Below, in pieces: positions 1-5,520 of a stretch of 5,537 nt of DNA. Source of the stretch: Oscillospiraceae bacterium (lineage in GTDB: Bacteria > Bacillota > Clostridia > Oscillospirales > Acutalibacteraceae); assembly GCA_003499325.1 (NCBI GenBank), contig DNIP01000062.1, forward strand, positions 1-5,537. The letters run 5' to 3'. The translations under genes and the position numbers were made by a program. Under the pieces are notes generated by a model that saw only the letters and a program-made list of their open reading frames with translations, was not told the DNA's origin and ran no database searches. Position 1 is the first letter of the stretch. Each line of letters begins with the position of its first letter.

Positions 1-1059
1 ATGAAGGATATCGTGCGTATCCACGCTTCTTCGGGTACGACCGGTAAGCCTACCACCGGCGTTTATACCAAGGAAGACCTCGACATCTGGTCGGACTGTG
101 TGGCACGCGTCGCGTGCGCGGGCGGCGTCACTCCCGACGATATCATCCAGATCAGCTTTGGCTACGGACTGTTCACGGGTGCGTTGGGTCTGCACTACGG
201 TATGGAAAAGCTCGGCGCGACCGTCATCCCCGCTTCGTCGGGTAATACGCAGAAGCAGCTGATGATGCTGCGTGACTGGGGCGTGACCGGCATGGTCGCC
301 ACTCCGTCCTACGCGCTGTATCTCTCCGAGGCGATGAAGGAAGCGGGCTATCCGCTGTCCGACTACAGCCTGCGGCTGGGTATCTTAGGCTCGGAGCCGT
401 GCACCGTATCCATGCGCGAGCAGATCGAGAACAACTTCCATATCCGCGTATCCGACAACTACGGCATGACCGAGCTCGGCGGCCCCGGCGTTTCCGGCGA
501 CTGTGAAGCGCGCGACGGCATGCACTTTGCGGAGGATCACTTCCTGCCCGAGATCATCGACACCGACACAGGCAAGCGTCTGGGCGAGGGCGAAGTCGGC
601 GAGCTGGTCGTCACCACCCTGACCCGCAAGGGTATGCCGGTGCTCCGGTACCGCACCAAGGATATCACCAAGCTCGATTATCAGCCCTGCTCCTGCGGCA
701 GAACCCATTGCAGAATGGCGAAGACCATGGGCAGAACCGACGATATGCTGATCATCAAGGGCGTCAACGTCTTCCCCACCCAGATCGAGAACATCCTGAT
801 CAACATTCCCGATATCGCGCCTCACTACATGCTGTACATTACGCGCAAGAATTACCGCGACAGCTTAGAGATCAAGGTCGAGGTCATCAACGAGGCACTG
901 CTCGACAATTATCAAATGCTCGACGGTCTCAAAAAGCGCATTGAAGCGAAGTTACAGTCCATCTTGGGACTGAGAACCAAGGTCACACTGGTCGCGCCCA
1001 AGACCCTCGAGAGATTCCAGGGCAAGGCAAAGAGAATCGTTGATTTGAGAAACGAATAA
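1..1059 (+). CDS. paaK: Phenylacetate-CoA ligase (AMP-forming), 5'-truncated by the window edge
   Basis: This is an adenylate-forming (ANL superfamily) cytoplasmic ligase that activates an arylacetate with ATP and CoA to arylacetyl-CoA, AMP and PPi. The 352 visible residues contain the ATP-binding loop SSGTTGKPT (10-18), the adenine-site motif YGMTE (154-158), the hinge-region motif RYRTKDIT (216-223), GVNVFPTQIE (254-263) and the C-terminal GKAKRIVD (341-348) carrying the expected catalytic lysine region. It aligns with the complete paralogue at 3621-4940 at a constant offset of 83 residues (VRIH at 5-8 versus 88-91). The N-terminal ~83 residues are therefore missing, and the ATG at base 1 is an internal methionine, not the start. 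A Cys-rich CSCGRTHC patch (230-237) is present; the CxCGRT core is shared with the paralogue. Substrate could be phenylacetate, hydroxyphenylacetate or indoleacetate. The family assignment is secure; the substrate is inferred from the adjacent iorAB. The stop codon TAA is followed at once by a small 6-bp hairpin. Confidence 0.93.
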   Translation: MKDIVRIHASSGTTGKPTTGVYTKEDLDIWSDCVARVACAGGVTPDDIIQISFGYGLFTGALGLHYGMEKLGATVIPASSGNTQKQLMMLRDWGVTGMVATPSYALYLSEAMKEAGYPLSDYSLRLGILGSEPCTVSMREQIENNFHIRVSDNYGMTELGGPGVSGDCEARDGMHFAEDHFLPEIIDTDTGKRLGEGEVGELVVTTLTRKGMPVLRYRTKDITKLDYQPCSCGRTHCRMAKTMGRTDDMLIIKGVNVFPTQIENILINIPDIAPHYMLYITRKNYRDSLEIKVEVINEALLDNYQMLDGLKKRIEAKLQSILGLRTKVTLVAPKTLERFQGKAKRIVDLRNE

Positions 1060-1217
1060 AACGGTACGCCTTTGGCGTAAATCAATACAATCCCTCAGTC
1101 GCCGACACGCGTGTCCGGCGACAGCTCCCCGGTGTATGGTTGTTGTACCCCAAATCAAAGCTTTGGACAACAACTCACCTTTACCAAAGGGAGACTTGAA
1201 GAAAGGCAAGAGAATTT
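1060..1217. repeat. Hairpin-rich intergenic repeat region upstream of iorA
   Basis: Four inverted repeats fill this gap. (a) TACGCC-TTT-GGCGTA at 1065-1079, just after the ligase stop. (b) GTCGCCG (1098-1104) pairs with CGGCGAC (1116-1122) around a self-complementary ACACGCGTGT. (c) GTTGTTGT (1139-1146) pairs with ACAACAAC (1167-1174), with an inner CCAAA/TTTGG stem (1150-1154/1162-1166). (d) CCTTT-ACC-AAAGG at 1178-1190. In addition CTCCC (1125-1129) can pair with GGGAG (1189-1193) across hairpin (c). The order CAATCCCTCAGTC - variable GC stem - GACAGCTCCC - CTTTACCAAAGGGAG resembles an abundant palindromic intergenic repeat I recall from gut Clostridia, here with an extra hairpin between its halves. 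That family resemblance is from memory and untested. None of the hairpins has a good U-tract, so they do not look like standard terminators. I see no convincing promoter. Confidence 0.6.
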
Positions 1218-2966
1218 ATGAAAGACTTATTGATCGGTAACGCCGCGGTCGCGCGCGGCTTATACGAGGGCGGCTGCGCCGTGATCTCCAGTTATCCCGG
1301 CACTCCCAGCACCGAGATTACCGAATTTTTCGCGAAATACGACGACGTCTACTGCGAGTGGGCGCCCAATGAAAAGGTAGCGATGGAAGCGGCATTCGGC
1401 TCCGCGCTGCGCGGCAAGCGTTCTGCCTGCTGTATGAAGCACGTCGGCTTGAACGTCGCCGCCGATCCGCTGTTCACCATGTCCTACACCGGCGTCAACG
1501 CGGGTATCGTGATCTGCGTTGCGGACGATCCCGGTATGCACAGCTCCCAGAATGAGCAGGATTCACGCCATTACGCGATCGCGTCCAAGATCCCGATGCT
1601 CGAGCCGTCCGATTCTCAGGAGGCGCTGGATTTTGCTAAGCTCGCGTATGAGATCTCCGAGCAGTTCGACACTCCTGTCCTGCTCAAGATGTGCACCCGT
1701 GTAGCGCACTCCCAGAGTATCGTTGAGCTGGGTGAGCGCACCGAGATCACCAAGGAATATACCAAGAATCCGCAGAAATACATCATGACCCCCGGCAACG
1801 CGCTCAAGCGCCACCCCTTTGTCGAGGAGCGCACCAAGAAGCTCACGAAATATGCCGAGGCCTCTCCCCTCAACCGCGTTGAGGATGGCGACGGAAGCCG
1901 TGATTTCGGCATTATCACCTCCTCCACCTCTTACCAGTATGTCAAGGAAGCGTTCGGCGACAGCGTTGCTGTTTTGAAGCTCGGCATGATCAATCCCCTG
2001 CCCGTCAAGCTGATTCAAGATTTTGCCGCAAAGGTCGGCAAGGTCTATGTCATCGAGGAGCTCGATCCGATCATCGAGACCCACTGCAAGAACATCGGCG
2101 TTGACGTCATCGGCAAGGACAAGTTCTCGATCCTCGGCGAATTCAGCCAGAAGAGCATTGAGCAGGCGTTTGAGATGGCGGACAAGACTGTTTTCAACCT
2201 CGATACCGAGATCCCGGTACGTCCTCCGATGATGTGCTCCGGCTGTCCGCACAGAGGCATGTACTATGTCCTCGCGAAGAACAAGATCACCGTGCTCGGC
2301 GATATCGGCTGCTACACCCTCGGCGCGGCGCCGCCCTTGAACGCGCTCGACATGACGCTCTGCATGGGCGCGTCCGTTTCGGGTATCCACGGCTACAATA
2401 AAGCAGGCGGTGAAGAGACCGAAGGCAAAACCGTATGCGTGATCGGCGACTCCACCTTCATGCACTCCGGCGTTACGGGGCTCATCAACATCGCGTATAA
2501 CCAGAGCAATTCCACCGTCATCATCCTCGACAACTCCATCACGGGTATGACGGGTCATCAGCAGAATCCGACCACCGGCTACTCCATCAAGGGCGATCCC
2601 GCGGGTAAGGTCAACCTCGAGGATCTGTGCCACAGCATCGGTATCAACTCCGTGCGCGTGGTCGATCCGTACAATCTGGAGGAATGTGAGACGGTGCTCA
2701 AGGAGGAGCTCGCAAAGAACGAACCCTCCGTCATTATCTCGCGCCGTCCCTGCGTACTCTTGAAGTACGTCAAGCCCAAGAAGCCGCTCTATGTCAACCC
2801 CGACAAGTGCCGCGGCTGTAAGAAATGTATGAAGTTCGGCTGTCCGTCCATCTCCTTCCGCGACGGTCACGCCGTTGTCGATACCACCCTTTGCGTCGGA
2901 TGCGGCGTTTGCGCGCAGCTCTGTCCCTTTGACGCGTTTGAAAGCGAGGTGCCCTCTCATGACTAA
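1218..2966 (+). CDS. iorA: Indolepyruvate:ferredoxin oxidoreductase, alpha subunit
   Basis: This is the large, TPP- and iron-sulfur-containing subunit of cytoplasmic IOR. The enzyme oxidatively decarboxylates arylpyruvates with CoA to arylacetyl-CoA and CO2, passing two electrons to ferredoxin; the reaction is reversible. The 582 residues are within the usual family length. Visible motifs are YPGTPSTE (26-33) and the NEKVAMEAAFGSA segment (from residue 51) of the N-terminal pyrimidine-binding domain. The C-terminal TPP half has CSGCPHRG (340-347), GDIGCYTLG (361-369) and the GDS (410-412) to DNSITGMTG (438-446) thiamine-diphosphate/Mg signature. Two [4Fe-4S] ferredoxin-type clusters end the protein: C531, C534, C537, C542 (CX2CX2CX4CP) and C559, C562, C565, C569 (CX2CX2CX3CP). 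The CX4C spacing of the first cluster is, as I recall, common in IorA. The chosen ATG has GAAAGG (1201-1206) 11 bases upstream and AAGAG closer in. The last 8 bases overlap iorB, which encodes the beta subunit. Closest alternatives are other 2-oxoacid:ferredoxin oxidoreductases, but domain order and the paired short beta subunit favour IOR. Confidence 0.96.
   Translation: MKDLLIGNAAVARGLYEGGCAVISSYPGTPSTEITEFFAKYDDVYCEWAPNEKVAMEAAFGSALRGKRSACCMKHVGLNVAADPLFTMSYTGVNAGIVICVADDPGMHSSQNEQDSRHYAIASKIPMLEPSDSQEALDFAKLAYEISEQFDTPVLLKMCTRVAHSQSIVELGERTEITKEYTKNPQKYIMTPGNALKRHPFVEERTKKLTKYAEASPLNRVEDGDGSRDFGIITSSTSYQYVKEAFGDSVAVLKLGMINPLPVKLIQDFAAKVGKVYVIEELDPIIETHCKNIGVDVIGKDKFSILGEFSQKSIEQAFEMADKTVFNLDTEIPVRPPMMCSGCPHRGMYYVLAKNKITVLGDIGCYTLGAAPPLNALDMTLCMGASVSGIHGYNKAGGEETEGKTVCVIGDSTFMHSGVTGLINIAYNQSNSTVIILDNSITGMTGHQQNPTTGYSIKGDPAGKVNLEDLCHSIGINSVRVVDPYNLEECETVLKEELAKNEPSVIISRRPCVLLKYVKPKKPLYVNPDKCRGCKKCMKFGCPSISFRDGHAVVDTTLCVGCGVCAQLCPFDAFESEVPSHD
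2946..2950 (+). promoter_or_regulatory. Ribosome binding site of iorB inside iorA
   Basis: GAGGT lies 8 bases before the ATG at 2959, within the last codons of iorA. It supports that ATG over an earlier in-frame ATG at 2875, which would add 28 residues (beginning MSIPPFAS) that are simply the iorA ferredoxin-domain codons read in another frame. Placement inside iorA and the 8-base overlap suggest translational coupling of the two subunits. Confidence 0.7.
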
Positions 2967-3528
2967 GAATATTATGATCGTCGGTGTCGGCGGACAGGGT
3001 TCCCTGCTCGCTTCTAAGCTGCTCGGCAGGCTGCTTGTCGATGAAGGCTATGACGTAAAAGTAAGTGAGGTGCACGGCATGAGCCAGCGCGGCGGTTCCG
3101 TCGTCACCTATGTCCGCTTCGGCGACAAGGTCTACTCCCCCGTCATTGAGAACGGTGAAGCCGATTTCATCGTATCCTTCGAGAAGATCGAGGCGGCTCG
3201 CTATGTACAGAACCTCAAAAAGGACGGTACCATCATCGTCAACACCCAGCAGATCGATCCCATGCCGGTCATCATCGGCGCGACCACCTATCCCGAGAAC
3301 ATCATTGACGAAATGAAGGCTAAGGGCATCCATGTGGATGATATCGACGCGCTGGCGCTGGCAAATGAAGCGGGCTCCTCCAAGGCGTGCAACATCGTTT
3401 TGATGGGCAGACTCGCCAAATACTTCGATATGCCGAAGGAAAAATGGCTCACTGCCATCGAAAAATGCGTCAAGCCGCAGTTTGTTGAGATCAACAAAAA
3501 AGCGTTTGATTTGGGTTATAACTGCTAA
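2959..3528 (+). CDS. iorB: Indolepyruvate:ferredoxin oxidoreductase, beta subunit
   Basis: This 189-residue protein is the small gamma-domain-like subunit that completes the IorAB complex. The family is usually around 190-200 residues, so it is full length. The N-terminus starts directly with the family hallmark glycine-rich strand-loop (IMIVGVGGQGSLLASKLL, residues 5-22), followed by SEVHGMSQRGGSV (36-48) and a C-terminal SSKACNIVLMG segment (140-150), all typical of the pyruvate/ketoisovalerate oxidoreductase gamma domain. There are no iron-sulfur cysteine motifs, as expected, since the clusters are in IorA. The start at 2959 is chosen because the glycine-rich fold begins within four residues of it and a GAGGT site precedes it. 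It overlaps iorA by 8 bases, so stoichiometric co-translation is likely. The gap after its stop holds a short palindromic repeat rather than a clear terminator, so read-through into the downstream ligase is possible. Confidence 0.95.
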   Translation: MTKNIMIVGVGGQGSLLASKLLGRLLVDEGYDVKVSEVHGMSQRGGSVVTYVRFGDKVYSPVIENGEADFIVSFEKIEAARYVQNLKKDGTIIVNTQQIDPMPVIIGATTYPENIIDEMKAKGIHVDDIDALALANEAGSSKACNIVLMGRLAKYFDMPKEKWLTAIEKCVKPQFVEINKKAFDLGYNC

Positions 3529-3538
3529 ATCATGTTAA

Positions 3539-3570
3539 GATTGCCACGGCACTATGTGCCTCGCAATGAC
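3539..3570. repeat. Short palindromic repeat of the GTCATTGCGAGG / GTGGCAATC type
   Basis: The + strand reads GATTGC, CAC, GGCAC, TAT, GTGCC, TC, GCAATGAC. The outer stem ATTGC (3540-3544) pairs with GCAAT (3563-3567), and the inner stem GGCAC (3548-3552) pairs with GTGCC (3556-3560) around a TAT loop. Read on the - strand it begins GTCATTGCGAGG and ends CCGTGGCAATC, the conserved ends of an intergenic palindromic repeat that I recall as occurring in many unrelated bacterial genomes with a variable centre. The structure is seen directly; the family assignment is from recollection. No U-tract follows, so a terminator role is unlikely. Confidence 0.7.
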
Positions 3571-3592
3571 ATAAATCAGCAGTAGGTATAAT
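3566..3592 (+). promoter_or_regulatory. Possible sigma-A-type promoter for the second ligase gene
   Basis: A perfect TATAAT (3587-3592) is preceded by ATGACA (3566-3571), a one-mismatch -35 box, at a 15-base spacing, shorter than the ideal 17. The -35 overlaps the end of the palindromic repeat. It would place a transcription start around 3599, leaving a leader of only about 20 bases before the ATG at 3621. Short spacing makes this a moderate candidate; the gene could equally be transcribed from upstream of iorA. Confidence 0.35.
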
Positions 3593-3620
3593 GAAAAAAC
3601 AACAGAAAGGATGAAGCCCC

Positions 3621-4940
3621 ATGCAGAAGAAATTCTATCAGCCCGAAGCTGAAACCATGCCGGTCAATGAGATCAAGAAGCTGCAGGAGTACAAGCTCAT
3701 TCGTCAAGTGCGCTATGTGTATGAAAACGTCGAATACTACCGCAATCTGATGGATGAAAAAGGCGTCAAGCCCGAGGATATCACTTGTCTGGAGGATATC
3801 AGCAAGCTGCCGTTCCTGAGCAAAAACGACCTTAGAGACGCTTACCCCTACGGCATGCTCGCGACCGACCTCAAAAACTGTGTCCGTATCCACTCCACCT
3901 CCGGTACCACCGGCAAGCGCGTTGTCGCTTTCTACACCCAGAACGACGTCGATATGTGGGAAGACTGCTGTGCCCGCGCGATTGTCGCGGCAGGCGGTGA
4001 CGCAGGCGACGTTGTGCAGGTAGCCTACGGCTACGGACTGTTCACCGGCGGCGCAGGTCTGCACGGCGGCTCCCATAAGGTCGGCTGTCTGACCCTGCCC
4101 ATGTCGAGCGGCAACACCAACCGCCAGATCCAGTTTATGATGGATCTCAACGCCACCTTCCTCTGCTGTACCCCCTCCTACGCCGCTTATATCGGCGAAT
4201 CCTTAAAGGAAAAGGGCTACAAGCCCGGCTACAACAGCCTCAAGGCGGGTATTTTCGGCGCGGAGCCGTGGACGGAGGAAATGCGCCGTGACATCGAAAA
4301 CAGCCTTGGTATCAAGGCGTATGATATCTACGGCTTGACCGAATCGAGCGGCCCCGGCGTAGCGTTTGAGTGCTGTGAGCAGAACGGTATGCACATCAAC
4401 GAAGACCACTTCTATGCCGAAATCATCGATCCCGATACCGGTGAGGTGCTCCCCGAGGGCAGCAAGGGCGAGCTGGTGTTCACCTCTCTCGATAAGGAGG
4501 CGTTCCCGCTGATCCGTTACCGCACACGCGACATCACCGTCCTCTCCCGAGAGAAATGCTCCTGCGGCAGAACCTTCATCCGCATGCACAAGCCGATGGG
4601 ACGCAGTGACGATATGATGATCATTCGCGGCGTCAACGTCTTCCCGAGCCAGATCGAAGCCGTCCTGCTGAATCAGGGTTACGCGCCGAACTATCAGATT
4701 TTGGTTGACCGCGTCAACAACACCGATACCTTTGAGATCCGCGTTGAGATGCTTCCCGAGGACTTCTCCGATACGCCGAAGGTCATCACCAAGAAGGAGA
4801 AAAAGCTCCAGGCCGCGATGAAGGAAATGCTCGGCATCAACCCAATCATCCGACTGGCGGCGCCGAAGTCGATCGCGCGCAGTGAAGGCAAGGCTGTCAG
4901 AGTCATCGATAACCGCAAGAAGATCGGTATCAACACATAA
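3621..4940 (+). CDS. paaK: Phenylacetate-CoA ligase (AMP-forming), complete second copy
   Basis: This is a complete 439-residue arylacetate-CoA ligase, the usual PaaK length, acting in the cytoplasm to convert an arylacetate, ATP and CoA to arylacetyl-CoA, AMP and PPi. The N-terminal region is intact (LPFLSKNDLRDAYPYG, 63-78, is typical of the family). It is followed by the ATP loop STSGTTGKR (92-100), YGLTE (237-241), RYRTRDIT (299-306), CSCGRT (313-318), GVNVFPSQIE (337-346) and the C-terminal EGKAVRVID (422-430). The start is well supported by AGAAAGGA (3604-3611) nine bases upstream. By eye it shares roughly half its residues with the ligase at 1-1059, with many differences in the segment after the ATP loop, so the pair is an old duplication or two separately acquired paralogues rather than a recent copy. 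Location between iorAB and a tandem-ACT gene points to arylacetate or arylacetyl-CoA metabolism. Which aryl acid it prefers cannot be read from the sequence. Confidence 0.95.
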   Translation: MQKKFYQPEAETMPVNEIKKLQEYKLIRQVRYVYENVEYYRNLMDEKGVKPEDITCLEDISKLPFLSKNDLRDAYPYGMLATDLKNCVRIHSTSGTTGKRVVAFYTQNDVDMWEDCCARAIVAAGGDAGDVVQVAYGYGLFTGGAGLHGGSHKVGCLTLPMSSGNTNRQIQFMMDLNATFLCCTPSYAAYIGESLKEKGYKPGYNSLKAGIFGAEPWTEEMRRDIENSLGIKAYDIYGLTESSGPGVAFECCEQNGMHINEDHFYAEIIDPDTGEVLPEGSKGELVFTSLDKEAFPLIRYRTRDITVLSREKCSCGRTFIRMHKPMGRSDDMMIIRGVNVFPSQIEAVLLNQGYAPNYQILVDRVNNTDTFEIRVEMLPEDFSDTPKVITKKEKKLQAAMKEMLGINPIIRLAAPKSIARSEGKAVRVIDNRKKIGINT

Positions 4941-4944
4941 ACTA

Positions 4945-4993
4945 TTGCGATCCCACGCTCCCGACCTACGGAAAAGCGTGTCAAAGCTCGCAA
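4945..4993. repeat. Nested inverted repeat between the ligase and ACT genes
   Basis: Three concentric complementary segments are visible: TTGCGA (4945-4950) with TCGCAA (4988-4993), CACGCT (4954-4959) with AGCGTG (4975-4980), and CCG (4961-4963) with CGG (4969-4971). Together they could fold the gap into one imperfect cruciform or RNA hairpin. There is no downstream U-run of note; the structure ends about 25 bases before the ACT start codon and 12 bases before its ribosome binding site. It could be a small mobile palindromic element or an mRNA-stabilising or processing structure. Confidence 0.5.
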
Positions 4994-5018
4994 CAACACT
5001 TTTATAAGGAGTAGTATT

Positions 5019-5450
5019 ATGGCAATTAAACAGTTATCCATCTTTGTAGAAAACCGTGAAGGCACCCTTGTCACCGTTACCGACGCGATCGCCAAGGCAG
5101 GCGTTGACATCCGCGCAATGAGCGTTGCGGATACCAATGACTTCGGAATCTTCCGCCTGATCGTCACCGATATTGCCAAGGCAAAGCAGGCTCTCGATGA
5201 TGCAAACGCGTTTGTTTCCATCACCGAGGTCGTCGGTGTGGCCGTACAGGATGAGCCCGGCGCTCTGGCGAAGGTCGTCAAGATCTTAGCGGACAACAAC
5301 ATCAACATCGAGTATATGTACGCGTTCATCACCGTTTCCAAGCAGTTCGCGTATGTGGTACTTCGCGTCGAGGATAATGCCGCCGCTGAGAAAATCCTCA
5401 CTGAGCACGGCATCTCCCTTGTCACCGAAGAGGATATGGCGAAGCTGTAA
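5019..5450 (+). CDS. Tandem ACT-domain protein, probable amino-acid sensor
   Basis: This 143-residue soluble protein consists of two ACT domains and nothing else. The first spans about residues 4-68 (KQLSIFVENREGTLVTVTDA, helix, then VDIRAMSVADTNDFGIFRLIV). The second spans about 70-138 (VVGVAVQDEPGALAKVVKIL, then INIEYMYAFITVSKQFAYVVLRV). Each has the ACT hallmark of a first strand followed by an [E/N]xxGxL turn (E14-G15-T16-L17 and E79-P80-G81-A82-L83) where small ligands, usually amino acids, bind at the dimer interface. There is no catalytic or DNA-binding domain, so it probably acts by binding another protein or as a stand-alone sensor. Proteins of this two-ACT type (I recall COG4747) are often found beside paaK and ior genes, as here. 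A strong AAGGAG (5006-5011) lies seven bases before the ATG. The ligand is unknown; aromatic amino acids are a reasonable guess from context. Confidence 0.9.
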   Translation: MAIKQLSIFVENREGTLVTVTDAIAKAGVDIRAMSVADTNDFGIFRLIVTDIAKAKQALDDANAFVSITEVVGVAVQDEPGALAKVVKILADNNINIEYMYAFITVSKQFAYVVLRVEDNAAAEKILTEHGISLVTEEDMAKL

Positions 5451-5490
5451 TCGGAATGTATCGATATCATTTTATCTGAATACGATATAA

Positions 5491-5520
5491 GAAAGCCCCA
5501 CCGATCACGGTGGGGCTTTC
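5491..5520 (+). terminator. Strong hairpin terminator after the ACT gene
   Basis: A perfect 13-bp stem, GAAAGCCCCACCG (5491-5503) with CGGTGGGGCTTTC (5508-5520), closes on the four-base loop ATCA, starting 40 bases after the ACT stop codon. The stem is GC-rich in its loop-proximal part and its base is A/T (GAAAG/CTTTC). The U-tract after it is weak (AGTTTGT), with part of the T-run folded into the stem. The A-rich left side makes it a possible bidirectional terminator, serving also a gene converging from beyond the window. It most likely ends the transcript that carries the ACT gene. Confidence 0.85.

Noticed and set aside
1065..1079. TACGCC-TTT-GGCGTA as a terminator of the first ligase
   Set aside because: The stem is only six base pairs and is followed by AATCAATACAAT instead of a U-tract, so termination is doubtful; kept only as a hairpin within the repeat region.
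1060..1217. Riboswitch or T-box leader upstream of iorA
   Set aside because: Several hairpins are present, but I see no T-box sequence, no known riboswitch core and no terminator with a U-run; the layout fits a palindromic repeat better.
2875..2958. Upstream in-frame ATG that would extend iorB by 28 residues
   Set aside because: The extension is out-of-frame reading of the iorA ferredoxin domain, has no family resemblance, and the ATG at 2959 has a GAGGT site and begins right at the conserved glycine-rich fold.
1563..2960. Long open frame (465 codons) on the - strand opposite iorA
   Set aside because: It lies wholly within iorA, whose motifs are unambiguous. The antisense translation is rich in Ala, Arg, Asp and Leu with no recognisable domain, as expected from third-position GC bias in the real gene.
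2794..3333. 179-codon open frame on the - strand across the iorA/iorB junction
   Set aside because: It is a shadow of two conserved overlapping genes; no motif or plausible product.
4694..5470. 258-codon open frame on the - strand across the ligase end and the ACT gene
   Set aside because: It is antisense to two well-supported genes and spans their gap; its Ser/Thr/Leu/Ile-rich translation shows no recognisable domain.
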